Of a stretch of 64,000 nt of DNA, positions 1-9,944 are shown piece after piece; the stretch's first letter is position 1; each line of letters begins with the position of its first letter. The notes under the pieces were generated by a model, which saw nothing but the letters and a program-made list of their open reading frames with translations, was not told the origin of the DNA and did no database searches. A program made the translations under genes and the position numbers. Source of the stretch: Polytrichum commune. Taxonomy: Eukaryota > Streptophyta > Polytrichopsida > Polytrichales > Polytrichaceae. The stretch is from the NCBI GenBank assembly GCA_950295325.1, contig OX485805.1, positions 58,428,758 to 58,492,757 on the forward strand, given 5' to 3'.

Positions 1-504
1 TGGATCAACATCCGCCAATGATAAAGTCCTTCGTCTCCATGTGCACCTCAAAATGCTTATGAAAACCCGGAAACTTAACCACATCTTGTGAAGGGAACTT
101 GCTCTTGAGCTTCTCAAGGGCTTGGTGACAAGGCTCATCCCACTATTGGGATAGCCATTTCCTCAATAAGTCGAGTAAGGCCCTAGCAACCTTAAAACAA
201 ATCTAGAATGAAGTGGTGGTAGTAGTTGGCTAGGAAACCAATGGTTTTTTTTTTTTTTTGAGTCAAGGTCCAATTCTCCTCTTGGACTGCCTTGAAATTC
301 TTCATGTTTGTCCACCAACTTCCTTTGTCACCACATGCCTCAAGAACTAAATTTTTTATTGAGCAAAATTGCAATTCACTTCTTGGCGATAACATTTTGA
401 GCAACACATTGGTGAATACATCCTTGTATCTCACCAACATCCCACAAATATGGTTTGGGGGAGGCCCATCTTTCCTAGCCTCCCCATGAGTTCCTTGGAG
501 TTGC

Positions 505-864
505 TCAATTTGAACCACGACCATTATGTTTACCATATTTCATTTGGTCCATTAAGACCAAATTCAACTTGGGTCCTCCTACCATAGGAGTCCTTGTCAA
601 TTTGAACCTCAATTCTTTGCCATTATGACACATCATAATGCACGGCAAGCACACCGGCTTGCACCTCACATCTATCATGTGAGTTTCAAGGAAGGCGGCC
701 TTCACAATGACATGCATTTCATCTATTTCACATGGTGTGAAATTTTGACAAAAATCCAATGTCCCACATTGAAAGGTTACATGCATCGCGGCCTCCTTTG
801 TCTCATGCGGTTCGCCCTTTCCAAACCGCACCTTGGTGGGCTTCACCACTCTACCAATCGGCAA
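505..864 (-). pseudogene. E0 retropepsin-like (protease) region of pol, degenerate
   Basis: A 119-residue open stretch carries GTLDFCQNFTPCEIDEMHVI, then ETHMIDVRCKP and RTPMVGGPKLNLV. The same segment is open in E1 (27957-28277), E2 (42156-42398), E3 (37969-38235) and E4 (51644-52033). Its place just upstream of the RT-tail/RNase H remnants, and its general resemblance to the region after the DTGA motif of plant gypsy proteases, suggest protease. I see no D-T/S-G active-site triad, so this part is either decayed or only the C-terminal portion of the domain. The downstream frame is broken. Confidence 0.55.
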
Positions 865-1074
865 ACCCCAACTCCCATTGTAAGCTTTGGGGTCATGAAA
901 GAATGCCTTAACTCTTTGTCAACCCATGAGACAAGCCTCCCATTCATTTGAGCCTCAAGGTACAAAATACTTGGCCTCGGCTTAAGGCTACTAGCCTTGG
1001 CCACAAATCCATCGTCCAACATTTGGTCCTCGGCAACTTGGCTTGGCTTGGTCCGCAAAGCCAACTTTAAACAT

Positions 1075-1312
1075 TTTGTCCGCGGGACAAATTGGTTTGG
1101 TGCCACAAAACCAATTTCTAATAATTTGTCCGCAAAACAAACATGTTTTGCCTTGGTAGCACAAAGCCACCTTCCCACACTCCGTCCGCGGCTCAAACAT
1201 GAATTGCCTTGGTAGGACAAACCCACCTCCCAACATTCCGTCCGCGGCACAAGTATGATTTGCTTTGGAAGCATAAAGCCACCTTTCAACATTCCGTCCG
1301 CGGCACCAACAT
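1075..1312 (-). repeat. ~56-bp tandem array in the retroelement leader (E0 copy)
   Basis: The motif tccgtccgcg recurs at 1181, 1237 and 1293, with diverged forms (tttgtccgc) at 1075 and 1125, giving a period of 56 bp over four to five units. Equivalent arrays lie in E2 (about 42690-42985), E3 (about 38340-38620) and E4 (about 52190-52500). E1 appears to have lost it (27780-27860). A 56-bp period is not a multiple of three, so the Cys-rich peptides seen in overlapping frames are probably not the selected product. Confidence 0.75.
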
Positions 1313-1985
1313 GTTTTGCCTAAGTAAAATGGACCAAACAATTTGCACTCATTTCTTTGGGACCTACTTTGGCTAAAGCCACTTGTGGTGATGCGCCGCC
1401 GAACTTCTCTTTGGGACCATCGGCTTCAATGCTCTTGGAAACTTGATGGTCCCCACCATGTCCTCAAGAAGCCTTGGGGACTTAAACAAGGCATCCACCA
1501 CCCGCTTTTAAAACCCCACCTAAAAGGATGTATTTCTTAGAAAGTTCGTCCGTTTTAGGTGTATCCTTCATTTGTGCGTTTGAATAGCGCACATAGGCCT
1601 TAAGAGGCCCCGGGTGCCTCATTAGCACCAAATTCATTCCAACATCAATACCTTCCAAGCATTTCGAATTGGAATTTCAATCCAACATTAATGCCCTCCA
1701 AGGTTTTGGGTGATTTCGGTATTCTAGGCCCCAAATGTTCTTTGAGGTTTGCGGGAGCCCTTTTCAAAGCACTCCTCCATTTTCCTTACCAAATCCACCC
1801 TCATGCCCACCATTGTCATTAGAACCAATGGTATGGTCAAATTCCATTTGCACATGATCCTTGTTCCAATTTGAGCCTCACAACCTTTTGGAAACCCCGG
1901 GCTCACCATCATAACCCGCATTTTTGATACCCATGTTTCCCTCAAAGTGCGAGCTCAAAACTTGGAACCTCGCTCTGATACCAAG

Positions 1986-2959
1986 TGTCGCAACCCTTGC
2001 TAGCCCCCCTTGACAATCTTGCCAATTTTCAATTCTAGCAAAGGTTACGAGCGCTAACCATTCGCATTCCGCCATGCTAATGGATAGCTCCTCTTACCCC
2101 GGACCAATAGTTCATAGGAGGGAACCAACCCTCCTACTTTGCTTTCGGGACTCATCCCTTAATCGGTAACCCATTTCCCCAATGTGGACTTCCATCCATG
2201 GAAGTCCAATCCTATGTTGATCATCGCGTTGCCGGAGCAACACTACAACAACCCGAACCATACTAGGCAACTATGGCCTCACAATAGGCCAAAGCCCATG
2301 GAGGCCTTGCCGTTCGGCCTCGGGTGGGTGAGGCCACACCACCTCACCCATATAAGCCTCTAGGACTCTACGCGGGGCCCCTACCCCACCGTCAACCAAC
2401 CTCTTGTCTCTCTACCAAGAGTTGGGGCCAAGTGGACATTTTCCCTTAGCTGCTGGGCCTAGAACCCCCCCTGCAGCTTCAGACCATCATAACTTCCTTG
2501 TATGATGTCTGATTCCAGCAACCAACCACTCCGTCTTCATCTACGCTTCACGTAGATGCCGATGGACTCCTCACTTGCCCCATTCGGGCAAGTGGTGAGG
2601 AAGTTATGCCTGTTTGAACCTTGGCAGTCCCGGGAATCACTCCCAGGCACTGCTGTACCAGGGCGCTGTCCCGGGACAGCGCCCCACTCAAATGGCCATA
2701 ACTCCTAGCTCACACCTCCGATTGAGGTGTTCTTGAGCATTCTAGAATCACCACGCCATGAGCTACGCATAGCTCATGGCCTTACCCTTGTGCCTCCTAG
2801 TCTTCGTGGATGGGAGGCGTTCCCAACGCCCGGGGACCTCATCCACACTAGGATCACTTGGGCCCTCTCACCAACGGCGCCACAAGTCCCGGGTGTCACT
2901 CCGGGGTCCCCCTTGTGCCCATGGTGTTTCGGCCACTCCTCATGGAGAGGTGCGCGACA
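1986..2959 (-). repeat. LTR L0 (5' LTR of E0), 974 bp
   Basis: Plus-strand text begins tgtcgcaacccttgctag and ends ggtgcgcgaca, so the element's sense LTR reads TGTCGCGCACC...GGTTGCGACA, with TG/CA ends and 6-bp terminal inverted repeats. A TATA-like TTATATGG lies in the sense strand near the middle. It belongs to the U5 subtype ending gggggg-ctagcaaggg, shared with E1, E2, E4 and S4. Confidence 0.93.
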
Positions 2960-2980
2960 GTAAACCATCTCACACCACTT

Positions 2981-3116
2981 TTTACGAACGCTCGTTCGTA
3001 AACACTGCATGTTCCAAACAATTTATCATGGGCAACCGATATTTATGATTGTTTTGTGAATTGTTTAGGTAATATTTCCTCGCTCGAAGCCTTTATGTTT
3101 ACGAACGCGCGTTCGT
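2981..3116. repeat. Two copies of the 16-bp palindrome family in an intron
   Basis: 2984-2999 reads ACGAACGCTCGTTCGT, flanked by TTT and AAA. 3101-3116 reads ACGAACGCGCGTTCGT, a perfect palindrome. Both lie in the presumed intron whose 3' splice site is ATCTCAG at 3141-3147. They belong to a family found only in the duplicated host gene block. Confidence 0.8.
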
Positions 3117-3536
3117 ATATGACTGAATCTTTGCCTTTGTATCTCAGATGCTGGGGCTGTACGTGAACACATACATTGACGCCGTCGACGAGGAGGATTA
3201 CAAGTTCCACAGGACAAAAACGTCGACGATGGACCTAGCTGACATGTCCGTGCCCAGAACGGACTTCAATATGCAGGCCGACGAAGGCATGCCTCCCATG
3301 GAAACAGACGACGACGAGCCTGGCCCCTCCGTCAACGTCGATGCCATCCTCCAGGCTTTGGATGCCACCCCTCTCCGGTTGTTGGCCCCATCAGGGGAGC
3401 CTTCGGAATACCAAGGGACCCCGGCTGGATGTACTGGATCCTCGGCGGGTGCCACCCAGGATGTCCTCCCCGCAAGAGTGTCTGGTGCGGAACCCTTCGG
3501 CACGCCTGGAGGCTGCTCGACTTCAGTGTCTCCAAG

Positions 3537-4508
3537 TGTCGCGCACCTCTCCATGAGGAGTGCCCGAAACACCATGGGCACAAGGGGGACCCCGGAGTGA
3601 CACCCGGGACTTGTGGCGCCGTTGGTGAGAGGGCCCAAGTGATCCTAGTGTGGGTGAGGGCCCCGGGCGTTGGGAACGCCTCCCACCCACGGAGACTAGG
3701 AGGCACAAGGGTAAGGCCATGAGTTATGCGTAGCTCATGGCGTGGTGATTCTCGAAAGCCCAAGAACACCTCAATCGGAGGTGTGAGCTAGGAGTTATGG
3801 CCATTTGAGTGGGGCGCTGTCCCGGGACAGCGCCCTGGTACAGCAGTGCCTGGGAGTGATTCCCGGGACTGCCAAGGTTCAAACAGGCATAACTTCCTCA
3901 AGAATTGCTCAAATGGGGCAAGTGAGGAGTCCATCGGCATCTACGTGAAGCGTAGATGAAGATGGAGTGGTTGGTTGTTATGATCAGACATCATACAAGG
4001 AAGTTATGATGGTCTGAAGCTGCTGGGGGGGTTCTAGGCCCAGCAGCTAAAGGAAAATGTCCACTTGGCCCCAACTCTTGGTAGAGAGACAAGAGGTTGG
4101 TTGACGGTGGGGTAGGGGCCCCACGTGAAGTCCTAGAGGCTTATATGGGTGAGGTGGTGTGGCCTCACCCACCCGAGGCCGAACGGCAAGGCCTCCATGG
4201 GCTTTGGCCCATTGTGAGGCCATAATTGCCTAGTATGGTTCGGGTTGTTGTAGTGTTGCTCCGGCAATGCGATGATCAACAAGGGATTGGACTTCCATGG
4301 ATGGAAGTCCACATCTAGGAATGGGTTACCGATTAAGGGGTGAGTCCCGAAAGCAAAGTAGGAGGGTTGGTTCCCTCCTATGAACTATTGGTCCGGGGTA
4401 AGAGGAGCTATCCATTAGCATGGCGGAATGCGAAGGGTTAGCGCTCGTAACCTTTGCTAGAAATGAAAATTGGCAAGATTGTTAAGGGACCTAGCAAGGG
4501 TTGCGACA
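3537..4508 (+). mobile_element. S1: solo LTR, 972 bp, TSD ccaag
   Basis: TGTCGCGCACC (3537) to GGTTGCGACA (4508), flanked by ccaag at 3532-3536 and 4509-4513. There is no primer site or polypurine tract, so this is a recombination-generated solo LTR. U5 subtype: attggcaagattgttaaggg-acctagc. It interrupts exon A, and the reading frame resumes exactly after removal. It is very similar to S2. Stem-loops in order include 3666-3680, 3716-3741, 3766-3784, 3813-3834, 3852-3864, 3938-3958, 3984-4017, 4018-4048, 4075-4095, 4147-4170, 4190-4221, 4289-4310, 4359-4380 and 4436-4452. Confidence 0.95.
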
Positions 4509-4945
4509 CCAAGGCCCGTCGTTGTTCCGAGGATGGAGACCCTCGACCTCCTCGACCAACGCTCGCGTCCATCCTTGGACCTCTTCCGAAACACGAGGAG
4601 GAGGATGAAGAAGACGCCGTACGAGGAGTTGCCTGAGGGAGCAATCATCGAGGTGTCCGACGAGGACGAGGGCGACATGGACATCATGGCGGAGCTGGGG
4701 GTCGATTACGACAAGAACAAGCGGGTGAAGGAGGAGGCGCTGACTGTTGCCGAGCTGAATCCCAAGCTAGAGCATAAAATGAAGGAAGAAATAGCAGCTG
4801 CGGCAGAGGAGAGTGCAAGAAATATGACCCGCATGCAGGAGGCGCTGCGGGAATCCGCAGCAAAGACGGACGCCATATTTGAGATGCTCAAAAATATGCA
4901 GAGCTTCTCGGCGCCAGCACAACAGCCTTACCCCTTCCCCGGAGG

Positions 4946-5917
4946 TGTCGCGCACCTCTCCATGAGGAGTGCCCGAAACACCATGGGCACAAGGGGGACC
5001 CCGGAGTGACACCCGGGACTTGTGGCGCCGTTGGTGAGAGGGCCCAAGTGATCCTAGTGTGGGTGAGGGCCCCGGGCGTTGGGAACGCCTCCCACCCACG
5101 AAGATTAGGAGGCACAAGGGTAAGGCCATGAGTTATGCGTAGCTCATGGCGTGGTGATTCTAGAAAGCTCAAGAACACCTCAATCGGAGGTGTGAGCTAG
5201 GAGTTATGGCCATTTGAGTGGGGCGCTGTCCCAGGACAGCGCCCTGGTACAGCAGTGCCTGGGAGTGACTCCCGGGACTGCCAAGGTTCAAACAGGCATA
5301 ACTTCCTCAAGACTTGCTCAAATGGGGCAAGTGAGGAGTCCATCGGCATCTACGTGAAGCGTAGATGAAGATGGAGTGGTTGGTTGTTATGATCAGACAT
5401 CATACAAGGAAGTTATGATGGTCTGAAGCTGCTGGGGGGGTTCTAGGCCCAGCAGCTAAAGGAAAATGTCCACTTGGCCCCAACTCTTGGTAGAGAGACA
5501 AGAGGTTGGTTGACGGTGGGGTAGGGGCCCCACGTGAAGTCCTAGAGGCTTATATGGGTGAGGTGGTGTGGCCTCACCCACCCGAGGCCGAACGGCAAGG
5601 CCTCCATGGGCTTTGGCCCATTGTGAGGCCATAATTGCCTAGTATGGTTCGGGTTGTTGTAGTGTTGCTCCGGCAATGCGATGATCAACAAGGGATTGGA
5701 CTTCCATGGATGGAAGTCCACATCTAGGAATGGGTTACCGATTAAGGGGTGAGTCCCGAAAGCAAAGTAGGAGGGTTGGTTCCCTCCTATGAACTATTGG
5801 TCCGGGGTAAGAGGAGCTATCCATTAGCATGGCGGAATGCGAAGGGTTAGCGCTCGTAACCTTTGCTAGAAACGAAAATTGGCAAGATTATTAAGGGACC
5901 TAGCAAGGGTTGCGACA
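4946..5917 (+). mobile_element. S2: solo LTR, 972 bp, TSD ggagg
   Basis: Bounded by TGTCGCGC at 4946 and TTGCGACA at 5917, with ggagg at 4941-4945 and 5918-5922. It sits 437 bp downstream of S1 in the same exon and orientation. It differs from S1 at only a handful of positions, but the distinct TSDs show an independent insertion. Removing it joins the codons for Pro-Gly-Gly-Tyr in frame. Confidence 0.95.
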
Positions 5918-6087
5918 GGAGGATACCCCACCCATTCCCCCCATCCAGGCATGTTCCCCGGAGGACCTTCGCACCCACCAGCACCACACCCAACGCCAGC
6001 TGGGAGTCCTCCGCCCCCTCAAATGACTGCCACCCCCGCCAACTCCCACGATGCGATAAGGGCTGCCATACGCGAGGACGAAGATTT

Positions 6088-6612
6088 ACGAACGCGCGTT
6101 CGTGAATCCTCAGGTTCTGCAGTCCTAACCCCTCCCCCTCCAAGGGTAGGACTGGCCTCAGTCACGGACACCGCCTCTTTGACAGTCGTCCCGAGGGTAG
6201 TGGATAGGCAGGGCGATGAATCTGCGCAACACACTGACATGGTCATTGTGGAGGAAACGCAGGGGAGCCCCAATGACGCGGTAGCTGTCCAAGGAATGGA
6301 CGTTGAGAGCCCTGACCTGGGACGACATCCATCCGCAGAGATGGAGGATGTCCGCATGGACACTCTCGACCTGGGCGGAGACGACGACGACGACGACGAC
6401 GAGGCGGACCACATTGTGCAGACCCAGGCGTCACAGTCGGAGCGTGCCACAGATGCCATGGAGACAGAGGCGGCTGGCCCAATGGGGATTACGAACGCGC
6501 GTTCGTTAATCGAAGAGGAGGGAACTGCTCGGTCCAGCGCCGCTGCCCCTCCCCCCGATGACGAGGTAACTCTCCTCTGAGAATACCACTCATTTGACGA
6601 ACGCGCGTTCGT
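6088..6612. repeat. Three exonic/intronic copies of the 16-bp palindrome
   Basis: ACGAACGCGCGTTCGT occurs perfectly at 6088-6103 and 6491-6506, both inside exon A and read in two different frames (RTRVR and TNARS), and at 6597-6612, just inside the following intron. Three exact copies within 525 bp, two of them in coding sequence, are well above chance. Confidence 0.9.
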
Positions 6613-7128
6613 AACCACTAACCCATGCGCATTGTGTTCTTGGCGGTTCCTGTCCATCAGCATCACGAGGCGTGCGAGGACCCTTCTCTATGTGGACCCT
6701 TAGCCCGATAAATTTTGTAGAACACGGCATGTATTTTCCATAGGAAACTGTGAAAAATTATCACGTGAGACAATTGTAAATATTCACCGAATTAATATAT
6801 GAGCAGATGATCTCTGCGTCGCATCTCCCAAACTTATTGTATCGTATCGCATCTTGTATTATGTATGTTCATGCGCATCATTACACTTTCACACCCACCT
6901 CATTAACGACCGCCCGTTCGTAAAAGGGTGCGACCATCTGTCCACCTCCTTCACGAACGAGCATTCGTAAATGATGCGCCACCCCAGCCTTCATTCACGA
7001 ACGCTCGTTCGCAAGTCTGTACTTGACCACATTCTCCTTGCACTATTTTCTTCGCATAATCGTCTTTTCTTTAATACAATGTTATTTATTGGATCATAGA
7101 ATTAAACTAGTCGAGTTGTTAATCACAG
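6566..7128 (+). other. Intron of the phosphatase gene copy 1, palindrome-rich
   Basis: The donor GAG/GTAACT follows an Asp-Asp-Glu codon run. The acceptor TTAATCACAG precedes GACCCCCCGGAG, and both sides are phase 0. The intron holds four palindrome copies (6597-6612, 6906-6921, 6953-6968, 6997-7012). Its 3' part, from about 6855, is duplicated in copy 2, while its 5' part and exon A are not. Confidence 0.7.
6906..7012. repeat. Three diverged 16-bp palindrome copies
   Basis: 6906-6921 (ACGACCGCCCGTTCGT), 6953-6968 (ACGAACGAGCATTCGT) and 6997-7012 (ACGAACGCTCGTTCGC). Each is one to three changes from the perfect form, spaced 47 and 44 bp apart. Confidence 0.8.
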
Positions 7129-7566
7129 GACCCCCCGGAGATAGGTCGGAAACCCTCGACCAGTGGACGTCTTACCCGAAACAAACCGTTCGTCGTGTTC
7201 GACCTGAACGGGGTGTTGTGTCACACCGAACACATCCCCCGGGTCCCCACGCGTCCCTTCCGTCACCCCGACGAAAGGGATTACGACGGAGAGCTCGACA
7301 CGCTCATTAACTGCAAGGCTGTCCGCGCCTGTCCCGGCCTGCGTGACTTCCTTCGAGAGGTGCTCGATGTAGCTCACGTCATTGTGTGGAGCTCCATGGT
7401 CATGGAGAACACCGAGCCAATCGTCGACTTCCTCTTCCGTGATCTTCCGAGGCCTTGCCTCATCCTCGGCCAAGAGGATTGCGATGAATTGCTTGACGAA
7501 AAGGGTATGCCGGTTCCAAAGTTCGGCGGTCGTGGTGGAGGACAACAATTCCTCAAGGTCCTGAGG

Positions 7567-8538
7567 TGTCGCGCACCTCTCCATGAGGAGTGCCCGAAAC
7601 ACCATGGGCACAAGGGGGACCCCGGAGTGACACCCGGGACTTGTGGCGCCGTTGGTGAGAGGGCCCAAGTGATCCTAGTGTGGGTGAGGGCCCCGGGCGT
7701 TGGGAACGCCTCCCACCCACAAAGACTAGGAGGCATGAGGGTGAGGCCATGAGCTATGCGTAGCTCATGGCGTGGTGATTCTAGAATGCTCAAGAACACC
7801 TCAATCGGAGGTGTGAGCTAGGAGTTATGGCCATTTGAGTGGGGTGCTGTCCCGGGACAGCCCCCTGCTACAGCAGTGCCTGGGAGTGATTCCCGGGACT
7901 GCCAAGGTTCAAACAGGCATAACTTCCTCAAGACTTGCCCGAATGGGGCAAGTGAGGAGTCCATCGGCATCTACGTGAAGCGTAGATGAAGATAAAGTGG
8001 TTGGTTGCTGGAATCAGACATCATACAAGGAATTTATGATGGTCTGAAGCTGCTGGGGGCTTCTAGGCCCAGCGGCTAAGGGAAAATGTCCACTTGGCCC
8101 CAACTCTTGGTAGAGAGACAAGAGGTTGGTTGATGGTGGGGTAGGGGCCCCGCGTGAAGTCCTAGAGGCTTATATGGGTGAGGTGGTGTGGCCTCACCCA
8201 CCCGAGGCCGAACGGCACGGCCTCCATGGGCATTGGCCCATTGTGAGGCCATAGTTGCCTAGTATGGTTCGGGTTGTTGTAGTGTTGCTCCGGCAACGCG
8301 ATGATCAACATAGGATTGGACTTCCATGGATGGAAGTCCACATTGGGGAAATGGGTTACCGATTAAGGGGTGAGTCCCGAAAGCAAAGTAGGAGGGTTGG
8401 TTCCCTCCTATGAACTATTGGTCCGGGGTAAGAGGAGCTATCCATTAGCATGGCGGAATGCGAAGGGTTAGCGCTCGTAACCTTTGGTAGAAACGAAAAT
8501 TGGCAAGATTATTAAGGGACCTAGCAAGGGTTGCGACA
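7567..8538 (+). mobile_element. S3: solo LTR, 972 bp, TSD tgagg
   Basis: TGTCGCGC at 7567 to TTGCGACA at 8538, with tgagg at 7562-7566 and 8539-8543. The empty site survives in copy 2, where the homologous minus-strand sequence (about 25993-26010) reads straight through Leu-Arg-Ser-Arg-Leu-Trp. That confirms the insertion and its exact boundaries. It shares diagnostic variants (gggtgctgt..acagccccc, aagataaagtgg, aaggaatttatg) with S5. Confidence 0.97.
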
Positions 8539-8958
8539 TGAGGTCAAGACTGTGGCGGGGCATCCCCCGGCTGCAGGGGGTACCCCACGGGTGGTGGCCG
8601 ATCCCCGAGAACACCGTCCTCGTCGACGACAGCCCCACCAAAAGCGTCTTGAACCCCCTGGGGAACGTCATCTTCCCCGCCACTTGGACCGGCGATAGGA
8701 ACGACACGTTTTTGGTCGATACGCTAGCGCCTTACCTTAGAAGGCTTGTTGTCCACGCCGGTAGCATACCATTTTTTGTTAGGTCCAACCCCATCGGCAA
8801 TGTGGGTTTAAGCCCCCGTGATAATGTATTCAAGAGCATCATGAGGCTCGCCAAATTCAATAAATTGATTTGAAATTCCTCCATGTCTTTGCTTGTTATC
8901 GTGTGGTTCACATATCTAATGCTTGCTCTGTTTTGGATGTCTTTTGTTGTTGTGATTG

Positions 8959-9944
8959 TTGTTGTTTTTGTTGTTCTTGCCCATAGTCTGCCCCAATATG
9001 CTACGCCCCCGTGGTCGACGGCCCTTCCCGTCCCCTCTCGCCCCCTGCCTCCCCTTCCTGCGACGTCACGGACTTCCAAATGCCATCCCTCTACCACTTC
9101 TCGGCGGTCGACGCGGCCTCGGCCGTGGATTACTCCCGCGACGACGGTGTCGTCAACAGCCCACCCCCGCACTTGTCGCCCGCGCCTACGCCCCGTCGCC
9201 CTCCCCCCTCTCCAAGGAGAAACGGACGCTCGTTCGTTTGGGGCACCTCTCGCCCTCTAGGGACGACGGTGTCGCTCGTCGTGGGCCGAGCCGGCGTCTC
9301 CGCATGGACTTTGCCCCCGCCGACTCCGTTCCTCCCCCCGCAACGTCCTCCGCGATCGTGGGCCCTCCAGGCCTCGACTCCCCCCAGCCATCCAACAGTG
9401 CAATAGTTCCATCGGCTCTGGATGCTCCCGTCGACGCCCCCCTCGTTCCCACCGTTCCCCGCATGGACGTCCCCAAAGCCAAGGTGCCCTCCTCAACCCT
9501 AAACCCCTTTCCCGCTTTTGCTTTGCTTGTCTTCCGTGTGCGTGCCGTTCTCTTTACGAGCGCCCATCCCAAACCGCCCTCATTATTTTCCCCACTCCAT
9601 TCCCATTCTTATCTTCCTATGACGTTGTTTCGCAGGTGGCTACCCGCTCGCTTGGTGCCCGGCCCTCCTCCACGTCCTCCTTGGATAGGCACGCCCTCAA
9701 GGCCGCATCTTCCGAGTCCGATCGTTGTCTGGCCCTCCGGAGAAGCGCAAGACGTTCCCTTTCGCAAACGCCCTCGTATTCTACTTATAATACCACCTCG
9801 TACAATTCGGGAGCGCGTCCTGAAACATGCAAGAACAACACATATTCCTGTCCAGGCAACACACAAGGATATAGTCGTGGGCCTGAGATTTTTAGAGCCA
9901 TGGAGGCAGCCAAAAAAAAGGACTTAGCCGCAAAAAAAAAATAG
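8959..9944 (+). CDS. Second unit of the duplicated block, copy 1: Pro/Ser-rich hypothetical protein
   Basis: Downstream of the phosphatase stop (8871-8873), a T/G-rich tract and TTGCCCATAG (about 8978-8987) resemble a 3' splice site. An open region follows containing DVTDFQMPSLYHFSAVDAAS in one frame. From about 9180, a second frame ends at MDVPKAK before a likely intron (AAG/GTGCCCTC near 9481 to TTTCGCAG near 9635). The last exon begins VATRSLGARPSSTSSLDR and stops after EAAKKKDLAAKKK at 9944. The same exons are readable in copy 2. The frame link between the first two parts is unresolved in both copies, so an unseen intron or a shared frameshift is possible. I do not recognise the family. 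The C-terminus is Lys-rich. Confidence 0.4.
9222..9237. repeat. 16-bp palindrome copy in coding region (copy 1)
   Basis: ACGGACGCTCGTTCGT. The homologous site in copy 2 is 25321-25336 (ACGAACGAGCGTCCGT on the plus strand), so this copy predates the duplication. Confidence 0.75.

Larger units (their letters stand above)
1..2959 (-). mobile_element. E0: left-truncated Ty3/gypsy chromovirus (5' half only)
   Basis: Minus-strand element cut by the window edge. Its 5' LTR is 1986-2959. Immediately inside it, the minus strand reads TTGGTATCAGAGCGAGG (about 1967-1984), the primer site complementary to initiator tRNA-Met. Further in come a leader region, a ~56-bp tandem array, a protease-like segment and the start of the RNase H-like repeats (1-240), with a T16 tract at about 244-259. 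The 3' half and 3' LTR lie left of base 1, so the TSD cannot be checked; the right flank is gtaaa (2960-2964). It interrupts what looks like the upstream intron of the host gene that resumes at 2960. Family assignment rests on alignment by eye with E1-E4 in this window. Confidence 0.9.
3148..8873 (+). pseudogene. FCP1/NIF-like HAD phosphatase gene copy 1, exons split by three solo LTRs
   Basis: Exon A runs 3148-6565 (splice acceptor ATCTCAG before it), interrupted by S1 and S2. Intron 6566-7128 follows (GAG/GTAACT ... AATCACAG), phase 0. Exon B runs 7129-8873, interrupted by S3. Deleting each LTR plus one TSD keeps a single frame. Exon A encodes an acidic, low-complexity region with a predicted helical/coiled segment (about 4750-4905) and an Asp run (about 6380-6400). 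Exon B encodes 255 residues with TRNKPFVVFDLNGVLCHTEH, VIVWSSM and VLVDDSPTKS, matching FCP1-type HAD motifs I, II and III/IV. Motif I is DLNGV: the nucleophile Asp is kept but the second Asp (general acid) is Asn, so CTD-phosphatase activity is doubtful. 5' exons are missing or lie beyond E0. It is probably non-functional unless the LTRs are spliced out. Confidence 0.75.

Noticed and set aside
991..1341. Cys-rich repeat peptides in the leader array
   Set aside because: The 56-bp period shifts frame each unit, and two overlapping frames are equally open, so this is not a credible zinc-knuckle gag.
6243..6482. Minus-strand frames opposite the acidic exon A
   Set aside because: Shadows of the Asp/Glu codon runs of the plus-strand exon.
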